Shown in pieces: positions 14,270-25,833 of a DNA stretch of 64,000 nucleotides. Position 1 is the stretch's first letter, and every line of letters begins with the position of its first letter. The stretch covers positions 1,860,001 to 1,924,000 of the forward strand of contig NC_091973.1 of the NCBI RefSeq assembly GCF_036711975.1, given 5' to 3'. The DNA comes from Onthophagus taurus. Lineage: Eukaryota > Arthropoda > Insecta > Coleoptera > Scarabaeidae. The notes under the pieces were generated by a model that had not been told where the DNA came from, did not search any database, and saw nothing but the letters and a program-made list of their open reading frames with translations. A program made the position numbers and the translations under genes.

Positions 14270-14580
14270 TGGTTTTATCGATATTTATGCATCTGCGAGC
14301 AAAAGTGAAAGAGAGCAATATTGTTAACAATAAAATTTACTACAATATATTTCAAAGGTTTTTTTATAACATGCTCCGAATCACGAGTGCTCTTGATATA
14401 AGAAATAATCTCGGCCGACTTCGAAGACGTCGGCCGCCCCAAATCTTCACTCAACCTAAATCTTCAATCTTCACTTCTCAACACTCGAGATTCGGAGCAT
14501 ACTACAAAAAAACTTTTAGAACAAAAGTTGTAGCAAATTTCACTTTTCCTCTCAGATGCATAAATATCGAGAAAAATACA
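14270..14580. repeat. Inverted pair of satellite-B monomers around a GC palindrome
   Basis: The left arm (~14278-14392) carries ATTTATGCATCTGCGAGC and AAAGTGAAAGAGAGCAATAT. The right arm (~14478-14575) carries the same monomer in reverse complement (CAGATGCATAAATATCGAG). Between them, 14403-14438 is one copy of the AAATAATCTCGGCCGACTTC palindrome. The same monomer is tandem at 55560-57960. The whole block can fold back on itself. Confidence 0.8.
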
Positions 14581-14599
14581 GCTTTAGCTGCCTCTTATT

Positions 14600-15293
14600 T
14601 TTCAATAAATCCGTTTAGGTTTGTTGTTGTCGAGGTTGTTCGAAAAAAAATCAAAAATTGCGATGTCAAAAATGTTTATTGCCAGTATTCTATGACACAG
14701 ACATTAGTTAAACGAAGACTGGGCAGAAAACGAAGTGTGAAAAAGACTCCGAAGGCAAGAAAATGCCAAAAAGAAAAAAGAGACTGGGAAGAGATTGATA
14801 ATAGAAGGAAGAGAGACCTGGCATAAAGTAGGGAGTTCATAAAGTACTAAACAGAGATTGGAAAAAAAGGAAAGAGACATGGCAGAACGTAAGGAGGCTG
14901 GAAAGATACTGGTAAGAGAAGTAGGAACTGGCCAGAATGGAGGCAGAAGACTGAAAGTGACTAGAACGAAGAAAATGAGATTTGGCATAAAGTAGGGAGA
15001 CTGGAAAAATACTGCACAGTTCTAAAATTTTTCAATCACACAAATAAGTTCAAATACTAATCAATTAATTAAATTTATTAATTAATTAGTGAATCAATTA
15101 AATGGTACTTCAAACATTTTGGAATACACACTTAAGTTCCAGAAATAATCATGCCATAACAGAAGAGTTACATTACTCGTACATCAAGGTTGATACCAAG
15201 TCGACGAATTTGTTTATTTTTAGATATAAATGATTATATTAAGATTTTTAATTTTAAATAAATAGTTATCTATAATTTAATTTTTTTTTTCAG
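14600..15293. other. Purine-rich low-complexity DNA and end of intron
   Basis: From ~14700 to ~15010 the + strand is strongly purine-rich, and GGCATAAAGTAGGGAG occurs twice, at ~14819 and ~14984. The rest is AT-rich and ends in a long polypyrimidine tract and CAG acceptor at 15291-15293. No gene is supported. Confidence 0.45.
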
Positions 15294-15341
15294 AGACCTC
15301 AATTGAAAAAAAAAATTGTATGTCGCCTAAACAACAAAACA

Positions 15342-18300
15342 ATGACGACCTCAGTCACGTTGCCTTCAAACTCCGCACCACTCCACGGCGTTTATCCTGC
15401 CGTACAAGAAGAGTCCAACGAGCATCAGGACTTCGAACCCACGAAACCAACAAAACGATGCCTGCCACCATCGCCGGCGGAATCCTGTAAAAAAAGACGT
15501 AAACAATCGACTCCGGTGAGGATTTCAGCTTTAGATACTGAAGTCGCCACCGAAGGTAAGCCATTGGAAAGGGTAGTTCAAGAGCACGATTTGCGCTGTC
15601 CGATTTGTCACTTGCCGTGTGAGACGACGGAAAAGCTTGAGAATCATGTTAGGCTTGAGCACTCGCTGGAGTGTAAGAAAGAGGTTGAAGAGGTGACGTC
15701 TTTAATTCCTGAAAGGTCGATTACACCTCGACAAGAACAGTTGCCGTGGATGAACGAGATGCCTAATAAAGAATGGTTAAATCCTAACCTTTTAACGTTT
15801 CCCGCAGCCAATCATATGTTTATGTCCTTAACACAATTTCCTCAACCGGATGCTGTTCCACCGCGACAACCAATAAGAATTTTTAATCCGGACGCTTACT
15901 GTGAGCTTTGCAATAAAGAATTTTGTAACAAATACTTTTTGAAAACCCATAAAGCGAATAAACATGGAATCTATACAGATCCGCCGAATACCGAAGGAGT
16001 TTCAACGCCGGTTACCGTTCCTAGTTTTGTTGGTGGGAGCGTTAAATTACCAAGCAATGTGCCAATAGATATAAAAACCGAGCCCAAACCAGTTCTAAAC
16101 ATGTTTTCCGATTTATTTGCAAACCCTTTTGCGAACAAAATTTCCAAACCGAATCTCCCACCCAAACGAGATGTTCCAAAAGATATTGAAAACGACACTA
16201 ACGGAATATCCACATCAACCTTAGCAACTATATCAACATTACCAACCTTACCAACACATCACGAACCGGAGAATAAAGAATACGAAAGAAATGATGAACC
16301 ATCATCAAGTCCAAACACGAATATGATCAAAAATGAGATCATAGATACTGATAATAATCTCTACTACTCCACCCCACCATGTAAAATGTCGCCGGGACAA
16401 CAACAAGGAAGAGAACTTGATTTGTCGAACCGATTAAGAAGAATCGGAGTTATGAACCCAAAAGCTTTTTGCGAGATTTGCTGTAAGGAGTATTGTAACA
16501 AATATTTTCTTAGAACACATAAAATGAAAAGACACGGGATTTATATACCGGATGACGGCAAAGATAGCAAAATGGATAATTCAAACATGTTGTGGCATCA
16601 AAACGCGCAAACGAGTCCGCTAAATTTAATTATGGCCGAACAAGCAAATTCAAGCATGCTTCAAGGTGATAGAAAAACCTCATCGCCGACGGATATTTCT
16701 TGCGAATTATGCGGTATAAAATTCCAAAACGCTTCGCTGTTGCAACTACACAACGTCAGCGTGCACGCCAATCCGAATTTGTCGAAATTAAGCACTAACC
16801 AAGAATCATCCTCGAACGGCTCCGAAGAAGAAAATAAACAAATCGACGATTCCATCAAACCTAACGACACAATTAGCGAAGATTTACAAAAACTTCAAAC
16901 GATGATTTTGCAATTAAATGATTTAGACGTTAACAATAAAACTAATTGTAGTTGTACCGTGTGTGGCAAAGAATTTGAAAATCGTTACTTTTTACACGCT
17001 CATATGATGACCGAACACGGTCTACTTCTCGATGATATTCAACAAGACGTCGAGAAACCCAACGAACTCGGTGAAAACACCAACAATAATACTATGTGTG
17101 AGAGTGTTCAAGAAATGAAAAAACAATTAATGGAATCTTCCAACGAAGTCAAAGAAGATTTCAACGGATTTACAACACCCGAAAAATTAGCCCCGAGAGT
17201 ACCTCAAGTAAATCCAGAACGAAGACCTCCAATGAATATGACACCCACGAGTAGTTATTGTGAAATTTGTAATAAAGAATTATGTAATAAATATTTTATG
17301 AAAACCCACATGCAAAGAATGCATGGAATAGAAATCGAAAACGGTGCTCAAATTGGCGGAGTCATTTGCGACATTTGCAACAAAGAACTTTGTAGTAAAT
17401 ATTTTTTAAGAGTTCACAAACACAACACGCATGGTATTGTTGAATACGGATCAAGCCTGTTACAACCAAGAAAAGGAGAAGACCAGCCGCCCCCACCACC
17501 CATCGATGATACCTCATTAAAACCGACTGATTTAGCCGATTTAAGCCATAGATACTTTACGCATTTCACCGAAGTTTGCGGCATTTGTAGTCGGCGTTTT
17601 CGCAGCACAAAATGGTTAAAAGCTCACTTATTAAGCGATCACGGACAAGCTGGGGTAGATAAATGGACGGAACTAGAACAACAGCTCCAACACAGTTTGA
17701 ACCAAAAACCCAGAACGCCTCAACCGGTTGAACGAGCAAGTCCAACAATAAAAATTCCTTCAAGTGGCCAAGAAAATCTAAACCCAAACCCAATCGGAAT
17801 CCAAAACGTCCTTTCAAGCATCTTCGGCGACGACGAATCAAACCTCAAAACATACCATTGTTCTTATTGCCCCTTCACAACTCCGATTTTGCCGTTTTTG
17901 TTCGTCCATGAAAGATCGCACATGCAAAACACGGAGGCTGACTTCAAATGTCCCGTTTGTGGACAAACCTTCCATCAATCCGAACTACTCCAACACCACG
18001 TTTTCACCCAACACCCCTTTTTCCCGCTTCCGCCATTTTTTAATGCAAACGGCGACGGGGATCCGAAAGATCCCGCGGAACTCGTTGAAGGGTTCTCAGA
18101 ACCAGACACCGACGATGCAAAAACGAAAACGAAAAAGTCGCGTCGTAAAACATCAAAGAGTGATCCCGATGTTGGCTCGTCTTTAAAAGATATGGCTAAG
18201 AGAAGTCAACTTCCGGCTACTTATGCGTTACCTCAAACGGATGATGCGTCAAATTACGTCATGCAACCATTCACACTTGAAGAGGCGAGCCCCGAACGAA

Positions 18301-18386
18301 GGCTTTTACCATCTTTAGTGTTCTTGCCGGTTTTACAAAAACAGTCAGCACCTATTACGATAACATTTACACTCACGCCAGCATAA
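15342..18386 (+). CDS. Ten-finger C2H2 zinc-finger protein
   Basis: A single coding exon entered by the acceptor TTTTTTCAG at 15293. I take ATG 15342 as the start because its context (CAAAACAATGAC) is a good insect initiation site and the in-frame sequence upstream offers only TTG. The protein is 1014 residues. Ten C2H2 fingers start near residues 85, 185, 376, 453, 535, 638, 675, 744, 837 and 869. Four of them (185, 376, 638, 675) are near copies with the pattern C-x2-C-C/N-KE-x-CNKYF-(L/M)-(K/R)-x-H and a trailing HGI. The linkers are long and acidic/proline-rich, with a KKRRK basic stretch near the N-terminus and a KTKTKKSRRK stretch near residue 925. Expected role: a nuclear DNA- or RNA-binding regulator. 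I do not recognise the orthologue. The wide finger spacing is unlike KRAB or ZAD arrays. Confidence 0.9.
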   Translation: MTTSVTLPSNSAPLHGVYPAVQEESNEHQDFEPTKPTKRCLPPSPAESCKKRRKQSTPVRISALDTEVATEGKPLERVVQEHDLRCPICHLPCETTEKLENHVRLEHSLECKKEVEEVTSLIPERSITPRQEQLPWMNEMPNKEWLNPNLLTFPAANHMFMSLTQFPQPDAVPPRQPIRIFNPDAYCELCNKEFCNKYFLKTHKANKHGIYTDPPNTEGVSTPVTVPSFVGGSVKLPSNVPIDIKTEPKPVLNMFSDLFANPFANKISKPNLPPKRDVPKDIENDTNGISTSTLATISTLPTLPTHHEPENKEYERNDEPSSSPNTNMIKNEIIDTDNNLYYSTPPCKMSPGQQQGRELDLSNRLRRIGVMNPKAFCEICCKEYCNKYFLRTHKMKRHGIYIPDDGKDSKMDNSNMLWHQNAQTSPLNLIMAEQANSSMLQGDRKTSSPTDISCELCGIKFQNASLLQLHNVSVHANPNLSKLSTNQESSSNGSEEENKQIDDSIKPNDTISEDLQKLQTMILQLNDLDVNNKTNCSCTVCGKEFENRYFLHAHMMTEHGLLLDDIQQDVEKPNELGENTNNNTMCESVQEMKKQLMESSNEVKEDFNGFTTPEKLAPRVPQVNPERRPPMNMTPTSSYCEICNKELCNKYFMKTHMQRMHGIEIENGAQIGGVICDICNKELCSKYFLRVHKHNTHGIVEYGSSLLQPRKGEDQPPPPPIDDTSLKPTDLADLSHRYFTHFTEVCGICSRRFRSTKWLKAHLLSDHGQAGVDKWTELEQQLQHSLNQKPRTPQPVERASPTIKIPSSGQENLNPNPIGIQNVLSSIFGDDESNLKTYHCSYCPFTTPILPFLFVHERSHMQNTEADFKCPVCGQTFHQSELLQHHVFTQHPFFPLPPFFNANGDGDPKDPAELVEGFSEPDTDDAKTKTKKSRRKTSKSDPDVGSSLKDMAKRSQLPATYALPQTDDASNYVMQPFTLEEASPERRLLPSLVFLPVLQKQSAPITITFTLTPA

Positions 18387-19579
18387 GGATTCAAGTCAGA
18401 ATTATGTTGAGCGTAGTTATTTTGTAACTTTGTAAATTGAGAAAAATTTTTAATCAACAAAAAATATTTATTTAATTTTATTATTTTTTAATTAATTTTT
18501 TTAACATAATCTAGTCGTTTATCTAGTCATTTTAACCAACACATTTTTAATTAAAAATTTTTTTTTAACGTTTACAAAGTTACATTTATTTATAATATAT
18601 ATTTAAAAAAATAACGGCGACAGCTACACCTGTGATTATAAAATTTTTATTTAAACTTAAAGAAAATATTAAGTAAAAAAAGGGGAGTCATTCCTATATT
18701 TGCAAAAAAATCGAAAAGTCGTAATATTTTTAAAAGCAAATACCGGAGAAGACTGAAGAGAAATAAAAAAATATTAAAAAAAAAATAATAATAATATAAA
18801 AATGAGTGGGCGCGACGGAGTTTTGCGTCCGGACACTATATGACGTTTTTTGTACGAATTGAAACGAAAGGCGATGTAACAAAAAACAAAAAAAAAAACG
18901 AAGAAGCTTTAGGTGATTCACGAAGTTCCTATTTTTATCTTTTTCGATATAGCTATCCGTATTGAGTTGTTAGTAGTAGCTTGCTCAAGAGTCCGAGTTG
19001 AGAGAAAGTGAGAGTGAGTCGAGAAGTCAGAACAAAAAGTAATATTAAAGAGACATGTTGAAGAATCCCGGCACCCAACAAAAAAGTCCATAAGATAACT
19101 ACTCAGGGTTTTTCGAAAAGTAACGAATACAATCACACAAGTCGCGGCCGCTCCCGTGGTGCAAATCATCCCGGATCGGCGCATTCCTTTCTCAGTTCCT
19201 GATTAGAAATAAGATATATCAAAAAAAATTTTAAAAAAGTTAATAAAAATAAAAAAATATACCTCAGTCAATGCGTTGCGTATGTTGCGGGTTTAATTAC
19301 TTAAAAAATCGGGTGGCCTTCTCGTAACACACGCTTTAAAAAAAATATATATTAAAAAAAAATAAACAGTTCAGGGACAATTTAGGGTTTATAGAAAAGG
19401 GAAAATAAGAGAGACCGTAATTTCCGTTCAATATTTTTTTTTTTTTCGTTTCATTACGTCTTCCAATAAATAAAATTTTATTAAATTCAAATTAATCTTT
19501 TAACACAATATATAATATATTTATATATATAAAGTATCATCAATAATTTTTTTATTACGGAATATAAAAGTGTATTTTT
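18387..19579 (+). other. 3' UTR/downstream region of the zinc-finger gene
   Basis: AT-rich non-coding DNA with poly-A and poly-T runs. I see no clear coding potential on either strand and no confident polyadenylation site that would fix the end of the transcript. Confidence 0.4.
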
Positions 19580-19878
19580 TGTTGATGACGTCATAATTTA
19601 AAAACAAATGACTATCGGGAAGTGAATATGGGTTCAAAATGTGTGTTTTGAAAAAACAAAATAGACTTGTTTCGCCGTTTTTGCAAAATTATGTTTATAA
19701 GCGTGGGAATTTCATATAACTCGTTCAACTTTTGTTGATGACGTCATAATTTAAAAACAAATGACTATCGGGGAGTGAATTTGGGTTCAAAATGTGTGTT
19801 TTGAAAAACCCAAAATAGACTTGTTTCGTTGTTTTTGCAAAATTATGTTTACCTATAAGCGTGGAAATTTCATATAAG
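19580..19878. repeat. Tandem duplication, unit ~153 bp
   Basis: The block beginning GTTGATGACGTCATAATTTA at 19581 is repeated from 19734 with few changes (AAGTGAATATGGG versus GAGTGAATTTGGG; TTCGCCG versus TTCGTTG). Both copies end with AAATTTCATATAA or a close variant. Each carries the CRE-like palindrome TGACGTCA. Confidence 0.9.
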
Positions 19879-19931
19879 TCGTAATATATTAATGCAGTAA
19901 CCATAGTTACGAAACTACTATGCACTTGCAC

Positions 19932-20916
19932 TGTCCCACATAAAATGCAGTATAGCTTAATAGTGCAGGTATTACGGCTAGTGATATTTCTAGTGCAATA
20001 CTAGAACTAACACTAGACCGAGAACTAGAAACATTCGGATTTAGCCGCACGTCTCTCAAGACGGCTAAACCCGAATGATTCTAGTACTAGGTCTTGTGTT
20101 AGTTTTAGTGATAGTGCAATACTAGAACTAATACTAGACCGAGAACTAGAAACATTCGGATTTAGCCGCACGTCTGTCAAGACGGCTAAACCCGAATGAT
20201 TCTAGTTCTAGGTCTAGTGTTAGTTCTAGTGATATTGCTAGTGCAATACTAGAACTAGCACTAGACCAGAACTAGGAACATTCGGATTTAGCCGCACGTC
20301 TGTCAAGGCGGCTAAACCGGAATGATTCTAGTTCTAGGTCTTGTGTTAGTTTTACTGCTAAACAAGAACTAACACTAGACCGAAAACTAGAAACATTCGG
20401 GTTTAGCCGCACGTCTGTCAAGACGGCTAAACCCGAATGATTCTAGTTCTAGGTCTAGTGTTAGTTCTAGTGATATTGCTAGTGCAATACTAGAACTAGC
20501 ACTAGACCGAGAACTAGAAACATTCGGATTTAGCCGCACGTCTGTCAAGACGGCTAAACCCGAATGATTCTAGTTCTAGGTCTAGTGTTAGTTCTAGTGA
20601 TATTGCTAGTGCAATACTTAAACTAACACTAGACCGAGAACTAGAAACATTCGGATTTAGCCGCACGTCTGTCAAGACGGCTAAACCCGAATGATTCTAG
20701 TTCTAGGTCTTGTGTTAGTTCTAGTGATAGTGTAAAACTAGAACTAACACTAGACCTAGAACTAGAAAGATTCGGGTTTAGCCGTGCGTCTGCAGAGTCT
20801 AGTTTTAGTTCAATAAAAATATGTAGCATCTATGTTAACTAGCACTATCTATCACTGTCACTAGAACTAACATTAGAACTAGAAACATTGAGACATGTTG
20901 CATTTTATGTGGGACA
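19932..20916. mobile_element. Putative non-autonomous DNA element with 18 bp inverted ends
   Basis: TGTCCCACATAAAATGCA at 19932-19949 is the exact reverse complement of 20899-20916. Between these ends lies a hairpin-rich tandem array and no ORF, as in MITEs. I could not identify a convincing target-site duplication next to either end, so the true boundaries may lie slightly outside. The element is 985 bp. Confidence 0.6.
19985..20800. repeat. Seven-unit array of long hairpins, unit 115-128 bp
   Basis: The core TTAGCCGCACGTCTGTCAAG recurs at about 20041, 20162, 20288, 20403, 20530 and 20658, with a diverged copy at 20779. In each unit the left arm (ACTAGACC, GAACTAG, ATTCGGATTTAGCCG) is matched by a reverse-complement right arm (CGGCTAAACCCGAAT, CTAGTTCTAG, GGTCTAGTGTTAG). 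Each unit can therefore form a stem of roughly 45-50 bp with a ~13 nt loop. The AGGTCTAGTGTTAGTTCTAG phrase also overlaps between neighbouring units, allowing alternative pairings. Confidence 0.9.
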
Positions 20917-20961
20917 AAGTACCAAAGTAGTATAATATTGCATTTCAAGTGAAACTCACTG

Positions 20962-20971
20962 TATATATATA

Positions 20972-21004
<33 letters not shown>
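20962..21004. repeat. (TA)n microsatellite
   Basis: Alternating TA over ~43 bases, interrupted once by a C near 20973. Confidence 0.95.
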
Positions 21005-21009
<5 letters not shown>

Positions 21010-24000
21010 GTGTTAAAGGATTAATATTACAAATCCCTTTTTCAACGCACCAGCACAAGTACAACCGAACGTTAAAGGCGTACGCAACATAATAAAATAA
21101 ATAATTTATTGAAATAAATAAAACGATGAAAAATTACGTATCTCAGGTTTGAAAAGTCGACAATACCACAATCTCAAAGCGGTACAATAAAAAAAAATGT
21201 TTGTTTTAAATCTAGTCATTTCTAGTCAGAACTCTCGAATCTAGTCCCTCATTCACCAATTAAATTAATTAAATAAATTTAAATAAAATAATAATCGCGA
21301 CAGAAAAACAAAAAAAAAACGAACATATTCGATAAATTGTATAGTACAAACCTGACTACCTTGCTAATTACTAGTTGTAATACTTAAGCTGTGTGCCTTC
21401 TGTAATTGCAAAAATTGACTCTACCAACCGAAGTGATCTTTCGATCACAATTAATTTTGTGATCGAAAAATCGTTTTAAGTGGAATAATAACACGAGAGA
21501 GAGAGAGAAAGAGAGAGAATGAAGTGTTGAATGAGCAAAACGAAAGAAGAAGAAGAACAAAAAACTGAAATAAAATAAATCTGTTGGTTTTGAGTTTCGT
21601 TCTTATGTGGCGAAAATGGAGCGGTTCGGTTGGCTTTTGTTCGGTCCCTCGCGAAAATTTATTTCGGCCGTCGCATTCAAATTAGGCGCGGCGCATAAAG
21701 AGAACGATTGCAGTTTCGTTTAATATAATTTTTTTTCTACTTATTATGCTTGCCCGGGGAGACTCTTTTTCGGGGTCTATTGTCGTGGCGTAAGGGGTCG
21801 GTCCGAGTTTCCAATATTCGGGTAAACAGCTGCCCGGCACGAGCCCGACACCCCAAAAAGTTTACAAAAAAAAAATTTTTTTTCTTCTCGATGTCGTGCG
21901 CCCAAATTTATGCATCTGTTCTTGACGAATTATTTATACGAAAACGAATTCATTATTTAACATATATCTCCTTTCTAAATTACACAAAATTTGTAAAATT
22001 ATTTGAATGCGAAAGGTCTCGTTTAAAAAAATCTTACGTAATTTTCGTTTGAAATGTTTTGAATGGAAAGATACGGGTTCGCTTCGTGTCGTTTCCGGAT
22101 TTGAGGTGTTCTTTGTAGTATAAATGAGCATAAAATCAAAAAATGCGAGGAAGGCGGCGGCGGATTTGCGATAAAAATTTGTTGAAGATTATAAGTTGTT
22201 CGTAGTGTATAGTTCTTGTTGCGAATGGGCCGTGAGCTTTCCGAGAATTATATAATTAGGTGTTATGAAATACGGGTTTTTCTATATATATATTAAAAAA
22301 AATTATATATATATATTGGTTTTATCTCTAGTCTATACTATAATAAAAGGGGATGATGGTGTTACCTTTTTTCTTTCCGCGACGGAACGCGTTTTTTTCG
22401 AATATGCGGGGTTTATTCGTGTAAATAAAATAATATAAAAAAGGTGCTTTTTTGAAAAAACTAAAATTCGACTAAACTCGTAATAATATCCGTATATTCA
22501 CAGTTGACGTGGGGCTGTTTACTTTTAATTATTTCATTTCGGCCGTTTGACGATCGATCGCGGGCTCGACAATATCCCTTTTACCCCCGGAATGTTCCCC
22601 CACCCCCTCGCCATCCTTAATTATCAGTCTATTGATTTTCACATCATATTCCTTTATCTACTCCGCATCTTGAAAAGAATAAAAATATAACCGATGTCTT
22701 TAACAACAATTGAAAAAAAAATATTTTTTTTTTTTGGGCAACCGTAATTTATGATATATCTGAAAATATTTTCGATATACATTAAGTAATATATATAATC
22801 TCTGCTGTATTGATGTGGTTTCAATCGTAGCTCCTCGCCCGCAAACGACCTTGACTTAATCGGGTAGAATTCTTTCTTCTAAATTATCACAGTGAGATAT
22901 GAGTCGCGAAAAGTACTTTATTTCTTAACCCAACCCATCCCAACTAAACAAACACGGTATTTATCATCAATTTTAATTCCATTAAGAACATAGGGATGTA
23001 TTTAAATTAACACCTAAGAAATTGGTTGCCCAAAAATACAATTTTATTAAAAAAAAATAATATATTTCAATAGAAATAAATGGCAGATGTTCAAACGAAC
23101 GGATTAAAGTTGGGGTGAATTTTGGGTACAAATAAGTGTTATTCTCCAAAATAACTTTGATCGTGTGCCATTGTTGCCATTCCGTGGACATCTGGTGTTT
23201 CCCCGATTGCCATAAAAATGTGTAATTATTGTAAAATGAGGGTAGCGGATTTTATTTACCCTCCCAAAAAAATTTTTTGCGAAAAAGGGGTAAATCCGAA
23301 CCCTCACTTCAAACATGTTTTTTTCCCTTTTTTTGTCATTGATTAATTTTTTCCACGTACAATTAAACTTTGGTAATCTCGGTTTATCTCGTTTTTATTT
23401 TTTTCTAAAAAGGGGTAAAATTGAAAGAATCTTTTGTGCGGGGATTTAATCGGGGGATTTTCTTTTTATTGTCGAGCCCCGTCGTATCGGAACATTTTGA
23501 ATCAACACGAGGTGAGGATAAATCGAAATAAAGAATCTAATAAATTTTCGTAAAAAATTTGGAACTAGAATAAAAATTTTGGAAAATTACAAAATTTTGA
23601 AAAAAATTCAAATAAACAAAAAGGCGTATTGTTATAAAAATAATATATAAGTATCGGAGGCACAAAATCAAAATTAGATTTTAAGGATGTTTAGGCTACG
23701 AACACTAAGTTAACTATTATAGAAATCGTCTTTTTTTCTCCGTTTTTGTAGAGTACGTCACATTATTAAGATTTATCTATTTACATTGGAGACTCAAGAA
23801 GTATATTGAAATATAAAAGTATAAACTATTTTCATATTATTCTGCGATTATGGCGAAACGAAAACAAAGATGGTACAAGAAGGATGTATTGTTTGATCAT
23901 AATTTAAATAGTATATGTGTGCTTGCGTTATGTATATGTGTTATATGTGTACGTAGTATCAAAAGATGAACCTAAATAACAAAAAAATATAACGAAGATA

Positions 24001-25831
24001 TCAACAAAATAATAAATTAATAAATATTCCACAAAAAAAACACACAAACTGCCAGTAGATCTTCTCATTTATACATAATAAAAGGAAAATAATTTTTAAG
24101 GTGTACAAGATAGTGCAGAATCGGTTTATACATTGTTGAAGATATTTTATAATGATGTTATACGACGATTTTACCTCAACTCAAAATAATTACTGTAAAA
24201 AAATCTGTAATGCAAAATGTATTTTACAAAAAAAATATATATTAATTTTTAATTAATTATTTTTATTTTTTTTTAATCGGTGTTACGCGCTATAAATAAC
24301 TGTTTGTATTTATTAGTTTTGTATTAATCACATCCGTAATTTGTTATTGTCATCTTAAAAAACAATAATATTAATACAAAAATATTGAGATAGAGCGTAA
24401 TACCCTTAAAAATATTATTAATAACAAAAACAGTTGTAAATACCGCAAAACGATCTAAAATATTCATTCTTAGAGGATAATTTTCAAGTTGAGATGGGAC
24501 AAAAACTTATTGATTTTCTAATGTATTGGTAATTATTTTAATTTTAATAGACAAAAGGTGATAAAACGTTATGGATACTGCGAATTATCGATGAAACAAC
24601 AATAACATGAGTCCCCGGTTTCTCGATTGAATATTTTAGTCGTTCGTATTGTACTTTATTGTCTTAAAGAAAAAAAAAGGTAAACCATTTTTACATTTTC
24701 ATATTCAGAAATGAGTATTATAAAAAAAAACAAATTGTATTGTATTTGTTAAGCGTAGGGCAAATAATGATGTATTATTGATAGACATAACTGAAATAAA
24801 ACTTGATGAGAAATGAATTAATTTCTTCTTCTATTCTTATATTTGTTTTATTTATTTATTTTTATTATTATTAATCATTAATGAATCGAAATTCTATATT
24901 TGTTAAACAATTGATGATATCACCATTTATAAATACTTTATATTATTTACTACTAAAGATAATGATCTTACACAAATCTGTCTCTATTTTCTCAAAAAAA
25001 AAAAAAATATGTACAGACGAGATTACATTGTGTAAACAAACTCAAGCACTTTGAATTAGATATACAAACGTGTCAAGACTAGGTCCCATCTATTATTGTG
25101 TTTTAATTTAATAAAGGAAACAGAAAGTATCTGTGTACTATCGTACGTAGTGAGGAAGGGTTTCAATAAACATTTTAAGAAAAGAGTTATATAAAAAAAT
25201 GTTTCCGAGTTAAACAAAATTTTCCACAGTGTTACGTATACTTTTTTCTCAAGTACTTAGCGATTTATTGCGAATCTGGGAACATTTGTGGTCAAACATT
25301 TTATTGTACGTTTTATTTTTATCTTGCTTCATTTTTTAAACAAATATTACAAAACAAATTTTTTTTTATAATAATTACTTTTGGTTAAAAGAATAGACAC
25401 AAATTAACCGACATTTTCAATCATGCAAAATGTCTGTACTTTTTTCATTCCTAAGGACGTCCATTGTATTTGTTTTAAATGGTTCGGCTTAAATGGTATT
25501 GTTCACGATTATTAATGTCTTAGCAAAACATTTTTCTTTTTTTAGTACATCATAAATCAAGGGGAAAAACTTTTTCAATTTTAAAGGTTATTTACGCGTT
25601 TTTCCTTAATATTTAACCGTTAGTTAAACAAAATAAACTTTAAATTAATATAATCTTAATTTAATCTAAATCTTAATTGTTAATTGTTATTAATTATCTA
25701 TTGTTTAGTATCAACTTTTTATTGGTACTTTATTTTTTTTTAATACATGTAATATTAAAAACATGGCACTGATTCAAAATGGAACCAAAGTTGGATCTTT
25801 CTTGGACCAAAACGAATAATTATCATACATA
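21005..25831. other. Long non-coding intergenic stretch
   Basis: Mostly AT-rich. The segment ~21600-21880 is richer in GC and CpG (for example GGCGCGGCGCATAAAG) and could be a promoter or conserved non-coding block. A smaller GC-rich patch lies at ~22540-22615. The short ORFs have alternative starts and no recognisable domains. I see no tRNA-like or rRNA-like sequence. Confidence 0.35.
21493..21519. repeat. (GA)n microsatellite
   Basis: Short GA dinucleotide run interrupted by one AAA. Confidence 0.9.
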
Positions 25832-25833
25832 TA

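Noticed and set aside
21750-22052. 100-codon + strand ORF in a GC-richer patch
   Set aside because: Begins with a non-ATG codon, turns into AT-rich low-complexity sequence and matches nothing I know.
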